A DNA stretch of 64,000 bases from Helicostylum pulchrum (lineage: Eukaryota; Mucoromycota; Mucoromycetes; Mucorales; Mucoraceae). This document shows positions 20,987 to 34,064 of the stretch, piece after piece. The notes beneath the pieces are model-generated. The model was not told the DNA's origin and did no database searches. It saw only the letters and a list, made by a program, of their open reading frames with translations. The stretch spans positions 282,501 through 346,500 of the forward strand of contig JAIXMO010000034.1 in the NCBI GenBank assembly GCA_025677825.1, written 5' to 3'. How positions within the stretch are numbered: the stretch's first letter is position 1; each line of letters opens with the position of its first letter. Position numbers and translations under genes: made by a program.

Positions 20987-22450
20987 ATGCTCGTAAGCTC
21001 TATTAGAATACAGCGAGTTTTCCCGGGAAGATATACCACTACTGGAAGTTGCGGTTTACTCAACATCTGTAAAAAGACTTGGTACTCCACTAAGCCTGGT
21101 AAGTTGTTTCTACACTTCATTGAATTCGACACTGACAGCCAATTTTTTTTTTTTTTTTGGATAAGCTTTTGAAATCAAGGAAAACGAAACAGTTATTAAT
21201 GGCAAGTCATTCGATAAAGACGAGTGGACTAATGTAACGCCAGCTATTCTTGCTAAAGTTAACCGTCAACTTCATTTGCAACCCAAGAACCCTATTTCTA
21301 TTATCCGTCAATTAATCGAATCCAACTTTACCGACTTTAAAACGTTCAATGAATTCAGCCCAGTTGTCACTACGAAACAAAACTTTGATGATTTATACAT
21401 TCCTAAAGATCATCCCAGTCGTACTAAATCTGATAATTATTATTTTAATAAGGACACTGTACTTCGTGCACATACCTCTGCGCATCAATTGCAAGGATTA
21501 GCTTCAGGCGAGAATAAATTTTTGATCAGTGGTGATGTATACCGTCGTGATGAAATTGATTCATCTCATTATCCCGTTTTTCACCAAATTGAAGGTTTTT
21601 TTTATCTTGATAATGATTTGACTAAACTTCAAAATGAGTTAAACCGCGTGCAAGCTACTGAGACACCTAATATTGAACTTGTCGATGATACAGTTATTAA
21701 ACCGGAGAACCCAGTACAAGCATGTCACTCTTCCGAAGCCTCCGATTTGATTGCTGCACATTTAAAACACAATATCAATACCATGATTCGCAACTTGTTT
21801 GCTGATGAAAAGGATTTGAAAGTACGTTGGATTGACGCTTATTTCCCCTTCACCAGTCCTAGTTGGGAAGTAGAAATTCTATACAAGGGAGAATGGTTAG
21901 AAGTTTTAGGTTGTGGTGTTGTAAATCAAAAGATTATGAATGGTGCAGGATTAAACAACAAAATTGGTTGGGCCTTTGGTATGGGTTTAGAAAGATTAGC
22001 TATGGTTTTGTTCGGTATTCCTGATATTCGTTTGTTCTGGTCTGAAGATAGTAGATTTATCGATCAATTTACTCCCGGTAAGATTAATAAGTTTGTACCT
22101 TTCTCCAAGTTCCCTCCATGTATCAAAGATATTTCTTTCTGGCTTCCTGAAGGCGAATGGCACGAGAATGATTTCTGTGAGTTAATTCGTGGCGAGGCTG
22201 GTGATATCGTCGAAAATGTTCAATTGGTGTGTTGCTGCATATATCATTAAATATACAAGACTTGACTAACCTTCTTTCTCTCTTTCTTTAGATTGATGAC
22301 TTTAGACATCCCAAGAATAACAAACGTAGTTTATGCTACCGTATTAACTATAGATCTATGGATAGAAATGTTACTAATGATGAAATCAATGAAATCCAAG
22401 AAAAGGTTCGTCGCGTAGTTCAAGAACAATTCAAAGTAGAGCTTAGATAA
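20987..22450 (+). CDS. Phenylalanyl-tRNA synthetase, mitochondrial
   Basis: Charges mitochondrial tRNA-Phe. Three exons: 20987-21101, about 21167-22227 and 22292-22450. The N-terminus (MLVSSIRIQRVFPGRYTTTG) is basic and Ser/Thr-rich like a mitochondrial targeting peptide. The class II catalytic core includes LRAHTSAHQLQGL (motif 2 region follows with VYRRDEIDSSHYPVFHQIEG) and the glycine-rich motif 3 GWAFGMGLERLAMVLFGI. The last exon ends in the FDX-ACB anticodon-binding domain (IDDFRHPKNNKRSLCYRINY). The single-chain layout and about 445 residues fit the monomeric FARS2/Msf1 enzyme and not the cytosolic heterotetramer. Confidence 0.96.
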
Positions 22451-22896
22451 CCCCCCTCCCCCTACACACACATATATTTAATAAACATACATGTATTATA
22501 CGGTAATATTATTTTTTTCAAATGAAATATAACGTTTTGTTGATTAGTGACTGTACCAAGTAGTTATTTTTAACTCTAAGAATTACCAATCACTTGATAA
22601 CGAGGCAACATTTATATCTTGTACAGATTAGTTACAACTTTCCTTCGTATTGAATACCAATTATTGTGTCTTTCTGCCCCATCTACTATTGTAATAGAGG
22701 TTTGATGTGTGTGATGCCATATTGACCTTCCTTCGATACACATCCTTTTCTTTGTTATCTGAGCTTCAATGACTTTGATCCATGACCAAGCGAAAAACGA
22801 ACAGTCACCGTTTTCGCCGTATATTTTATTATTTTACATTTTTTTCGTCCTTCCTTTTTTATTCTACTCGCCTAACAGCATATATTAGTATACAGG
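22451..22896. other. Intergenic, 3' flank of PheRS and promoter of RPB11
   Basis: AT-rich sequence with a C-rich run just after the PheRS stop (22451-22462). No gene or RNA is seen. Confidence 0.45.
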
Positions 22897-23463
22897 ATGA
22901 ATGCCCCCGATCGTTTTGAACTATTCGTTATTCCTGAGGGAAGAAAGAAGTACGAACATTTGAATGTTTAAATAGTCATAGATCTTACTTATTTGTTTTT
23001 AAAAATAAAGGGTAGAGATGGAGGTTGATACCAAGATCCCCAATGCAGCAACCTTTGCTATTGAGCGTGAAGATCATACACTTGGAAACATTTTAAGAGG
23101 GTATAAGCAATATATATATATATATTAAGAAACAATCGACATGGAAACAGATTCTTATACCTATTATTTTATAGGCAATTATTAAAGGATCCTAGAGTTT
23201 TATTTGCTGGTTATAAAGTTCCTCATCCTCTCGAACACAATTTTCTTATCAAGGTTCAAACTGTACCAGGAACATCACCAGGAAAAGCTTTGAAGGACGC
23301 TACCTCAGAGCTCATTTCTGAAGTTAACGCGCTAAAGAATAAGTTTGATATGGAAGTTATTCGTCATCGTACATTTGAGGATGCAAAGGCTTCTCAATCA
23401 GGTTATGACGATTCTATGAACAATATGGATTCTCATCACAGTGTTATGGACGTAGACTTTTAA
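22897..23463 (+). CDS. RPB11: RNA polymerase II subunit RPB11
   Basis: Small assembly subunit of RNA polymerase II that pairs with RPB3 (alpha-like heterodimer). Three exons: 22897-22949 ([18 protein letters not shown]), about 23011-23100 and 23176-23463. The alpha-motif is clear: [20 protein letters not shown] followed by [20 protein letters not shown]. The protein is about 140 residues; the C-terminal tail after the last helix ([17 protein letters not shown]) extends beyond the usual 115-120. The splice GG|GTATAA...ATAG|G gives an extra glycine before QLLKDPRV; use of a nearby site would change one residue. Confidence 0.95.
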
Positions 23464-23665
23464 AGGAAACTATTTCCTTTGATCATGTAGCAAAGCACAT
23501 TAAGGCTTTGTTGTAATTGTGTATCCTTTTTTTCTTTTTTTTTTCTTTTTTAAATAAAGAAAACGGTTATGTTATATCTGAGTCGGTTATTCAATGTGCC
23601 TCGAAAGAAAGGCCTTTTAACGTAAATAAACGAAAACTTCTCTTTTTTTATTATCGCAGAGAAAA

Positions 23666-26600
23666 ATGTCTGACGAAACTGTAGAGCACAGATTCATACA
23701 GATTCATCAAGCTTGTGAAAGTATTACAGATCAAAAGAATGACTTTTGGCCGACTTTGGCGTTGCCATCTACAAGTGCAATTGCCACTTCCCACATGTGC
23801 GAGAAAATATACAATGGTGTAAGCAACAAGAAACTCGATTTATTATTCATCATTCAAAACCTTCAAAATCTGGCTATCACATGCACCGAAACACCAAAAC
23901 AAGTTATCTTTCTACGAGCCATTACACGTTTATTAGTATTGAACGTTTCATCTTCTCGTATTCAGTTTGAACACGTTAAAAATACAGGTCGCAAACACAA
24001 TCCCAAAGTTGTATATCAAATCCATCCTTTCGTTGTTATTATACGTCAAAAAGCATCATTATATTACTATATATTAAACGAAATTGATTACTTGTTGGCT
24101 AATTTCGATGTAGCAACATGTTTGCAGGTTCTATCGGCCTTTATGACAGCCTTGTTTTTGACAGATAATAGTGTCGAATCTAGCTCTTTGATCAACCGCT
24201 TGACGAACAGTATATCAACATCTAACACTTTACAACTCTTGCCTCAGCTTTTCGATATGTCAAAAGAATTATTGATTGAATATCCTTTACATAAAGATGA
24301 CATACACTATTTTTATCTCGTAGACTGGCTAATTTGGTTAAATATGTCTGGTTCCGTGTGGAGTGTACCTTGTCAAAAATTACAAGTCAATAGCTTTTTG
24401 TATACTTTGGTAGACCGTGCATTAACTTCAGTAACAGATGGCAAATCGATTGTTTCACATTTGATTCGACTTGAACGCGTGCTGGCAAACTCGGAAACTG
24501 AATTCAACTTTGATGTAATGTGGACCAGTTTATCGTATGCTTTATTAAAGGTACAAACAGTCGAAGAGCAGAAATATATCGTCAATATTATGAAGCAAAT
24601 GAGAAACCTCGATCTTGCTAGCAATATTATTTTACGTGTTGCTTATATCCCTTATTATCAATTACTCTCTGAATTGAACGATAAAAATGCATCGGATAGT
24701 ATCCAAGGACTTAAACATGAAGTACTCGCCATGATTGCATACCTCGATCATAATGAAACTCCACTTGGACAAGCTGAAGAGTATCGCATTAAGGTAGTAT
24801 TTTCATTTCCTCCTTTTTCTCTATCATGATATTTTTTTAACATTTTTTTTTTAGCTAACACACGATGCCAACTTGTATGTACCAACATACGGTATGTTAA
24901 GTAGAATTATTTGCCATTTGGAATATATCTACACTGAAGAAGAATCACCTATCCTTGATGAGACTTACAGCCATGCTCCAGACTCTGTTTTAACATTAAC
25001 TTTACTGTTCAGTACCCCTTTTGTTTTCTCTCAGGATGAAGAAAGTTCAGTTTATTCTCGTATGGCTGAAATTTCATGCCTCTTGGAAACCTGTTATAAG
25101 TTCCCACTCTTGCTATTTTTTCTTCGTAGATTGCACGCTTCTTCCGAAAACGCCTTTATTGTCACGCATATATTAAAGGACGTAATTCCTACACTTGTAG
25201 ATGTGAATGACCCAGTTATTACCAGTAAAGTGTTACAAGTTATTCTTACCTCCATCAATCATAGTGGAAGCCCCGACTCTAGTATGGCTAGTCTTGGTAT
25301 CAAGGCTTTAGAGCATACCCATGAATTACAACCTCGTGTTTGGCAAGAATTGAAAAAAGTATTTGCAGAATGGGTATTGCGACGTAAATCAGGTACTGTG
25401 CGCCGTAGAATTGACTTAACAAAGACAGGACCTATCAAGATGGAATTAACTGTATTGACAACAATGCGCAATGTTTGTAAGAGTAGAACAAGAGAGTGTG
25501 CTCCTGATATTTTACCCATGGTGATCTCTTTATTGCAAACATGTCGAGATCTTAGTATGGCCTCATTATCTATTATGGTAGACATTATTAATACGTGTGT
25601 ACAAGCCGTGTTAGTAGAGTCTCGTTCAATTTGGAACATTGCGGTGGTTTATCTAGCACAATTTTCGCTTGATCAAGGTGTAACAAGATCTATATTGTTG
25701 GTAAAACAGCTTTGCCGTTTTTATTCCATTGCCGGTAAAAAAGACGACGGTAAGTTATCTTCATATTAGTCGACTTGATTCTTGTTAGTAACATCTTTTT
25801 TTTAGTATCTGAACCTTATTTACAATTTAAGGACTCTTTGTTGAAAGAATATATTTTACCTTTAATTCAATCAGATAATGAATATGCTATTGGTTATGCT
25901 CTTGATGCGTTATCCAACTTCCCTGCGCAAGATATTGCCACCATTTTACCTGAAAAAGCTATGGATTATATATTACAATGTACTAATGGTAAACCCAATA
26001 AAAATCAACACAAGGTTCTTGTTACACTCATGTCCAACGAGTTGGATCACATGCGCCGTGGATTATTTAAGGGAGAAGCCAAACAACAAAAAGCTGTAAT
26101 AGAGGATCCTGCCCATAAAATCCAAGCTACAAATGAAGGAGGAGAAATTGTCGGTGAACGTGAATTGGCCATGGCTTCTTCGTTTATCAATAGCTGGGAT
26201 GATACTCGTGTTGCCCCTGGTCTTCGATCCGGATACGCTTCAGCTATTTTACACATTATTGACCAGGCAAATAGTCCTGATAATGTAAAAGGAGCTACAA
26301 TGGAAGATATTAGCAAAACTAAATGGTATCGTTGTATGGTGACTTCATTTACTGATGTCAGTTTAACGGATCATTTAATGATTCGAGTCTCTAGCATTCA
26401 ATCTTGGAAGACATTTTTCAAAAATGCACTTTCTCGTACCGAAAATGATATGGAGGCCATTGTTTCATTTGTTTTGAAGGATCTCTTATTAAGACTTGAA
26501 CGAAGCACTGTACCAGGTGTTACTTGTAATATCACTTTAGCTCTCACAGGTAAGTTTTTTTTTGTATTTCACATCCTATCCACAAGTCTCATTATTTCAT

Positions 26601-29245
26601 TAAGGTCTTGTAAGTACTGTACGTATGTTTATTCCTTCGTTTGCTGCTTCTTGCGCTACGGAAATTATCGAAGTACTCATGAAAAACTATATCGTATTGT
26701 CGGGTTCACCTCTTTCTCATTCTGCTCATTTAATGAGTGAAGAGGTCCAGTTTGCTGCCAAATTTGCGTTAGGGCACCTTGCTGCGTTTGTAATTAATAA
26801 TGATAAGCTTGATTCTACGCTTTACAATGTGTTGATGGATTCAGCTACAAGTACAAACAAAAAGTCTAGAAACATCGACACTGCTATTGATCTTGTACAA
26901 TATGCCAACGGGTATGCTGCTGGTCATTATATTGCTTCGCTTGCCATGTGGCCAACTGTCACCGAACAAATTGAATCCATGAAAGATACAGGTATGCAGT
27001 CCTTGATATCGTACTGTAACTCGCCTATCACTGCCGATAGCCGTGTTCTTGGTATTATGATGGGTCTTGCGTCAAAGTTAAAGCCCACGTATATGGGTCC
27101 CGAATTATCATTTGCGGTTGGTAATTTGAAATCATACATTGCTGGCGAAGGTATAAATAAAGGGTTATTGTTCGGCTCTACATGGCTCGCTGCTGTTGGT
27201 GCATTAAACGAAAATCAAATTGACTATGATATATCCAGTACTATCGAGTCTGTTATGACGGCTGCTTCTGCCGATGTAAGTTATGGACTAAGGCTATCAA
27301 TATAGATATATATTAACTTGATTTATTAGATTAACTCGGCTCAACATTTTTATAACTTTTCGATCCCTTATGCGCAAATCCAATTCCATAGTTATATTTA
27401 TGGTACTGACGATCAAGCCGAAACACTTTATTGGGAAGCGTTTGAACCATTGCTTAATAGTATTCAAAACGATGATGCCTCAAGTAATTATCGTATTGCA
27501 AGTTTGTTTTCGATGGGTAGTTTGTTAGGTGTAGAGTACTTGAACTCGGACGATAATGCTCGTATTTATACTGAAGCAGAAAAGTATCGTCCTGCATTAA
27601 GAAACCGCGCTTTGGATAAACTTACTTTTGTAGCTGGTCTTAACTCGAAATCTGCTCCTATTGGTAATTTAAAGAGTGGACGTATCGCCGCAGCTATATG
27701 CGGTAAAGTAATTGAGACTACCAAAACAATGATTGATGCTTTAAAGACCGCGACGGATCCTCAAGACAATTCTGGAGAAAAGAGTTCCATAACTTTACTT
27801 TCTGCTTCTTCGGAACCCTTATCTTACAGCCGCTTAAATAGTAACACTAGCTATATCCGAGCTGCATTTGATAGACTTGTGGCTATTGAATCCGACAAAG
27901 ATAAAATAGAGAGTATGTATATGCTTTTGGAAAGCTTAACTCAAACGCCTGGACCTTTACCTCCTGTCAATTGGTTTACGTTGGTTACAAAGATTTCAAA
28001 GCTGTCTAGCACCCTCAGAGCATTGTGCTTATTATTTGCTGCAACACATGCTACTAGTTCGCTTTCTTTATCTGAATTTTTACTTACGCAAATGACAAGT
28101 ATCTTTACTGCGATTCAATCTAAACGTGATTTGGATATGACTGTATGCGATGTCTTTTTCGTGGGTAAAGGTCTTGGTACTGTATTTGAATTGGCTGGTT
28201 TGCCTCGTGCAGAAACCAAACAAGAGATTAAGCGTCGTGGTATGAGTGCAGTTGTTAAAAAGATTACAATTTCTGAAAGTAGAGCCCTTGAAATTCTTCA
28301 ACTTTTGGGACAACGATATCAATACTTTGATTATGATACACAAGTAAGTTTTTATATATTTATTTCTAAAGATATTGAACGACTTATTTCTTTTGAAAAA
28401 AAAAGTATACTTTATTATCCAATGTATTGGAGCATTTGCCAGCTGTAGTAGATGAAAACAAGGTTAAATTTGTAGCCTCTATTCGAGATGTAATTATGCA
28501 ATCTATGGTGATGTATACATTCACTCATGCCGATAAAGACGATTTACGACACTCTGGATACGAAAAGGTAGTTCGTCAACTTGTTGCTTGTAGTGTTACA
28601 GATATCACGGAGTTATTCCCTACAGGAAGATCAGAGGATTGGAAGGATGTGGTTGATACGGATGTGTTTGCTAAAATGACGGCACTCTGTGAATTCTATC
28701 GCTTACACAAAAATAAAACACCAGTCAAATACATGGGTTCTGGTTTGGTTCATTTGATCGGTATGAATCCTTACCAAGATACCACTTTATACGTCTGGGA
28801 TATGATGGCAGAAACTATGCGAGTAGATAAGGAGGAACATGCTTGGATGCTCCGTGTCTTGGATGCATTTGTAGTTTATGTTGGCTCCATGCCAGAAACA
28901 GAAGATGCAATTGATAATTTAGGCGGTAGTTTAGAAACTGGGTTAAGTTCAATTTTGGATACATGGAAAGTGGGATCCCCCATCGCATGCTGCGATAAGA
29001 CCAAAGCGCTTGAAACAGCTTTTGCATTAGGAAATTTTGTAAATACGGGTCATAAAGCAGAACAAGAACAGGTAAGGGATATATATAAAAAAAGAGTTAC
29101 ACGAAAATTATGTTACTGATGTCTCCTTAGATTGTTAAACGTATTTTTAAATTGTACGATATGACACAAGACTTCATTGTCCCCTCATCCTTTTTGAATC
29201 GATTGATTCATGCGTTACCTTTTGATACAGTCAACGTTATATAAA
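23666..29245 (+). CDS. Focadhesin (FOCAD/RST1) homologue
   Basis: A very large all-helical protein of about 1740 residues in seven exons (first 23666-24795, last 29133-29245). Size, helical-repeat nature and blocks such as QIHPFVVIIRQKASLYYYIL, ELTVLTTMRNVCKSRTRE and HMRRGLFKGEAKQ match the focadhesin/RST1 family (DUF3730 and related regions). In animals and plants members of this family associate with the SKI RNA-surveillance complex that feeds the cytoplasmic exosome; a like role here is inferred. No membrane segment or catalytic motif is seen. It is absent from budding yeast, so its presence supports an early-diverging fungus. All six introns have GT/AG ends and T-rich acceptors; the second-last acceptor at 28404 is AAAAAG. 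Confidence 0.85.
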
Positions 29246-29393
29246 AAATATAAAAAATATTATTGTCACTAAGTATGATTTCAAATATCGCTTACATTGA
29301 GCCATTAAAAAGTATTGAGTTGATTTTAATCCGCATAAGTAAAGTAACATATTTATGCATTACTGTGTTAGTCATACAGATCTTTCTGTGTAT

Positions 29394-29459
<66 letters not shown>

Positions 29460-30711
29460 TTGAAGCAGAAGAAAAGGGTATTCGTATAGATTTCCATTGA
29501 CAGGATATAAACATGTACTACTCTTTTTTTTTGCATAACTATATAAATAGCGCTTTCAATATGAGGGCGTATATATTATTGTTAGTAAAAAGAGGTAAAG
29601 ATCAAGACGGGGTTCACAACATCCGTGTTCTGTACAACTTTAAATAATCCCCTTGATTTTATTACTGTTCTGCTAAAAAAAAAAAGAAAAGCGGTGAGGG
29701 CAACTGTCCCCACCCCCCTTTTTTTGGGGGGGCCACGAGGATAATATAAACGCGACACTGATGCGGGTCATTTTGATTATGTGTACAGTAGTACCATATG
29801 ATTGCAATATAATCGAATCACTTGTCTCGTTGACAACTCTCACGTGTGCTGTGATTTGAGATTCCAGCTCAAGTTTGTTTCACTGGTTTGACAGGTATAA
29901 AAAGGCGTCTGTATATTTAGATGTAATCATAGATACATTTATTATTAATACGTTAGAATCACTATAAAAGCTATTAAGTAGATTTATATTAGTCGGTAGG
30001 ACTACAAATTGAATTATAAAATATATACTAGTTAGTTAGCTGAGATTTGTCTATTAAATGTTTTAGTTTTATTATAATTTCTTAACAACCTGTACATCGC
30101 CTCTTCTTTAACTTAAAAAAGTGGCGGATTAAAAAGTTTTAAAATAGTACTTTTTAGAAAAACGAGATAAAAGGTAGTTAGAGAATCAAATTAACTGTTG
30201 TTAACACTAGAAATTAAGGACTAAGTAATTTATCATTGTCCCGTTTTTTAAATAGTTATAGTTAACTCGTGTAATAAACTTGACGTTATTTTTTTCTTAT
30301 TGTATCTTTTCAGCTTGTTCCAAGTCAAAATAAGAAGTTGTGCATGAATTTAATAAAGTGGACTTCTTATTAAAATTGAATACGTACATTAAACGTGTCT
30401 CCAAAATTTCCCATTATGTATATATAACGGAAAATAAAAAGTGTGTGTGCCACGTTGAAGGTCGGAAGTCAATTGGGGATTAATAATCGTTTTGTTTTGT
30501 GGTGATAATCATATAAAGCTCAATTAGGTTGCGAAACATATATATTTACAGTAGTAAACCTATCCTATGTAGTAATATAAACACGATCTTATCCTTGAAT
30601 TGTCACGTTTATTTTAAAGACCGGGCTGATTATTTAATTATAAAATTTATTTTGTAGATGATTTAAAATGCAAAAAAAAGAGATAGTGTGAGTGAGGGGA
30701 TATAGTTATAA
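29246..30711. other. Long convergent intergenic region
   Basis: Lies between the 3' ends of the focadhesin and GDI genes. It contains a 61-base T run (29398-29458), a C6-T7-G7 hairpin (29715-29734), TATAAATAG-like words near 29543 and TATAAAAAGG near 29894, but no open frame of note. At 1.46 kb it is much longer than the other convergent gaps here (42-108 bp), so an unrecognised noncoding gene or decayed insertion is possible. Confidence 0.5.
29398..29458. repeat. 61-base poly(T) tract
   Basis: An uninterrupted run of T, by far the longest homopolymer in the window. On the minus strand it would read as a poly(A) tail pointing toward lower coordinates. No retroposed coding sequence is recognisable on its tail-adjacent (right) side. 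Confidence 0.85.
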
Positions 30712-32226
30712 TTAAGCATCAATGTGATCAGCTTCGGATCTCTTCTTGAGGACAAGATCACTACCAGTCATACGTCTATAGATACTCTTGACATCATCAC
30801 AAACAGTTTCAAAGTGAGAAGAGGCATCATAAGACTTTGAGACAAAGACTTGTTCGGCGGTACCGTCAGTGGTAGGTTCTTCAATATCAGAGACAGAGAT
30901 GAATTTATCGTGAATAGGACCCAAGATATCTAAACCAGCCTTGAGTTCACTCTCAGGGTCATCAGTTTCAACAAGAGTAGAAACAATAGCCAAGTACATA
31001 TCCTTGGGGCAAACAGCGTGATTGTTAGAGACACTGGCAACGTAAACATCATGTTGACGGTTCAATTCGTTTTGAGGGATAACAATTTGAACAGAATCAG
31101 CTTCGAAGGTATTGGGAATAGGGTGCTTCAAGAAACAGATGGCACGAACAACCTTACCGGTGGTCTTGACCTTTTCCTTAGCATAAGAAGGATCACAGAC
31201 AATTTGCTTGGCCTTGGCAGTTTCTGATCCAGAACGAATACCAACAGCAACACCATTCTCATAAAGAATTTCATCTGCAGCCTTATCGAGCATATAAGTA
31301 CCACCATAAATAGCACTCAATCTTATTTTATAGGGGGTGTGTTAATAGGAGTAGAAAAGAATCACAAAAGAAAAAAACTCTAACTTACCTGGCAAAAGAT
31401 TGAGGGAGTTCACCTAAACCGTGAAGAGGGTAAATGTAGGGACTCTTACCATAACGAGCCATGGAAGCAACGTAAAGAATAATCTTTTCGGTAGTTTCAC
31501 GAGCAGGCTTTTGAAGGTATTGATCATCCAAATGAAGTGCCATAGCATGTCCTATTATTATATTAAATAGGTTTAGGAATTGGGGGGTTGATACTGTGTA
31601 ACTAAAAGTAACGTACCAATGAAATCTTGTGTACTGGGTTCAAGACCGAACTTTGCATATACATCGACCATAGTGTTAGTGTTAATATCTAAACCTTCAT
31701 GTGTGCTCTCGTCATCATCCTTATAGTTTTGAACAAACTCAAAGAACTTTTGTAATCTGCGCTTTTCGACAATACCCAATAAAGAAGTAGAGACAGCCTC
31801 AATTTCGGTTGTAGGTACCTTTGAAATCTTACCATCCTTATAGAAGAAGGAACCAGCGATTTGCTTGAATTCAAGGTAACGCGTAACGTCAGTGTGAGTC
31901 AAGAAACGAACAATTTCTCCGTTTGCCATCATGAACTTGGGAATCAAGTCAATGTTGTAATCACGATCACGACCCAACTCAGCAGGAACTTCAGTATCAG
32001 GTCTGAACTTGCGGTAGAGTTGAGTCAAGTTCAAAGAGGCTGAATCACCACCGTAATAATCGTTTCTATCCATATGAAGTACCTTTTTACCTTCAACAGA
32101 GAAAATACCAGAAAGAATACATTCAGTTAATCCAGTACCGAGAACAATGATATCGTAAGTGTCATCCTAATCGACTGGTTAGTCAAAGTTTCCCGGTATA
32201 ATTATTAAAAAAAAAAAGCTTACCAT
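30712..32226 (-). CDS. GDI1: Rab GDP-dissociation inhibitor
   Basis: Extracts GDP-bound, prenylated Rab GTPases from membranes and recycles them. The sequence has the GDI/CHM signatures: [63 protein letters not shown] and [14 protein letters not shown]. The length is about 445 residues, as usual. Introns fall at about 31322-31390, 31553-31617 and 32167-32223. The first exon is only the initiator ATG (32224-32226), spliced directly to GATGACACT. The C-terminus is SEADHIDA. Codon use is C-ending and regular, unlike neighbours, suggesting high expression. Confidence 0.96.
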
Positions 32227-32798
32227 TTTATATATGTGTTTGTATGAGTATGTTTTTTTTTGTTATAAACAAAGAAGAAAAGAAAGGAAAAAAGGAATAC
32301 ACTTTCTAGTTTTCGTTACTCCTTTTATTTGTTTACTATAAAGCTATTTAAGCCAATGATAAACGTGCCCTTTTCACCTGTACAAAGGGCTAAAGAGAAG
32401 GAGTTTGGATTTTATAACGTGTATCAGTACACACGAGAGTTTAGATTATATTTGGTGCCCCAGCACTTTTTTCATTTCGTGTTACAGTGGTGAGAAATGT
32501 TGTCACTGATCTGGGATGAACTATAACACATGTAATAAAGTAAGGGAGAGAAAAAGAAGAAGAAAAAAAGGCTGTTAAAAGCTTGTTATATTCATTTACC
32601 CCTTTATATCACTGCACGGTCTCTCTCTTATACTTTTATATCGTACCACGACAACAATATGTCACTGACATTGACATATGTACTGTTTGGCGACTTTTTT
32701 TTTCCTCTTACCTATATAAGCCATTATAAAATAAATGGGTATAAGCTTGTCTTTCTTTTTCTTTTCTATAATTATTTTAAAGTTGTCACCAATAAAAA
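32227..32798. promoter_or_regulatory. Shared divergent promoter region of GDI and an unknown gene
   Basis: A 572-bp gap between two genes transcribed away from each other. It contains TATATAAG-like and TTTATAT words near 32585-32730 and purine-rich tracts near 32540-32570. No gene is seen. Confidence 0.5.
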
Positions 32799-34022
32799 AT
32801 GGCTGCTGCAAACAAGAGTTGTTATAGGTTATACGCTGGTCATGGTAATTGGATTAATCTAAGTTCAAAAACTACGCAAGACTTGTTACAAATATTTGAA
32901 GATGGTATTCCTTGCCGGTACAAACTGTCAGAGGGCATATTTATTGATATTATACCACATGACGTTGACTGTAACAGTAAAAATATTGACATGTTTGGTT
33001 TAATGCGCGCTGATCTCGTTTATGAAACACAATTGGCAGAAAACCGCGTCCAACAACTCATGTCTCATTATACAAGAAATCTATTAGACGATCAAGGAAT
33101 TATTGATGCGTTTCCCCCTCTTAGATCAGGAGAAGATCTCCCTATCATTACATCCGTACCAACTCATAGACATCTCAGTCTTGTTCCCTCTGTTGTAGGC
33201 GCTGTAAGAAGAGGTCCGAAGCCTGCTACGTTATATAAACAAGCTCTTACTGTAGAAGATACTGTTATGCTTTCCTCTTCTGCTTCTTCTTCTTCTTCTT
33301 CCCCTACTACTACCACTGGACGTATCACAAAAAAAAAGGCTTCCTATATGCAGTCTAAGCGAAGCAGCAAAAGAAATCAACCTACTATTGTGGAGTCAAT
33401 TCGAACGGAGAGACCACAATTAAATATTCCTGACAACTCGTCTCAAAATAACAATAACCAAATTTCATTATTCGAAGGTAATCATCATTCTTCTAATTAT
33501 ATGGACAATGGGTCACATCATAGTCAAGTGTATCACCATACTAGCTACCCTGTAATGAACTATCCTGCTCCTCCACATAGTAATCCTTGGGGTTATCATC
33601 GTCAAGTTAGTAGCGGTAATGCCACACATAATACAAACTTTTCATTTGATTTTGATTTTGATCAAGGTCAGACTACGCAGCGTCAATCGCCTACAGATAT
33701 ATTGCATGAGTATGAATACCAACGATTTGATAATGCAGCTGAAATGTACCGTGCCAATACTTTAGTTGAAGAAAAACCTACAGCTTCCTCCAATGACTCT
33801 ACTGATAGCTATGTTCCCAATTCTCCTCATCATTGGGGAAGAGAAGAATGGGATTATCAACAAGGAAAATTGACCACAGCTACCGCTGCTACAACTGCAA
33901 AATCCGATTCTCCTCAAGAAGAACAGTTTTTTAAAAATGATAAACAGGTGACAACATTACCCATGGACCATATCTTACTTTCCAATAGTAGTTTAATTTT
34001 ATCACATTCTCCTCAATTGTAA
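32799..34022 (+). CDS. Unknown protein with conserved-looking N-terminus and disordered tail
   Basis: A single-exon gene of 407 residues. The first 110 residues look folded (CYRLYAGHGNWINLSSKTTQ, LRADLVYE-like segment, QQLMSHYTRNLLDDQGIID). The rest is disordered: a serine run at about 157-165, basic KKKASYMQSKRSSKRNQ, His/Asn/Gln-rich stretches and an FDFDFDQGQ patch. I recognise no family. Serine-rich and basic patches would fit a nuclear or signalling adaptor, but that is inference. The start follows an AAAAATGG context and has no earlier in-frame ATG. Its stop lies 42 bp from the converging REV1 stop. Confidence 0.75.
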   Translation: MAAANKSCYRLYAGHGNWINLSSKTTQDLLQIFEDGIPCRYKLSEGIFIDIIPHDVDCNSKNIDMFGLMRADLVYETQLAENRVQQLMSHYTRNLLDDQGIIDAFPPLRSGEDLPIITSVPTHRHLSLVPSVVGAVRRGPKPATLYKQALTVEDTVMLSSSASSSSSSPTTTTGRITKKKASYMQSKRSSKRNQPTIVESIRTERPQLNIPDNSSQNNNNQISLFEGNHHSSNYMDNGSHHSQVYHHTSYPVMNYPAPPHSNPWGYHRQVSSGNATHNTNFSFDFDFDQGQTTQRQSPTDILHEYEYQRFDNAAEMYRANTLVEEKPTASSNDSTDSYVPNSPHHWGREEWDYQQGKLTTATAATTAKSDSPQEEQFFKNDKQVTTLPMDHILLSNSSLILSHSPQL

Positions 34023-34064
34023 AAAGAATAAAATATTTTTTTTTTAAAAATGTATATATTTTTG

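Noticed and set aside
29263..29463. ORF ending in a long phenylalanine run
   Set aside because: It is only the translation of the 61-base T tract.
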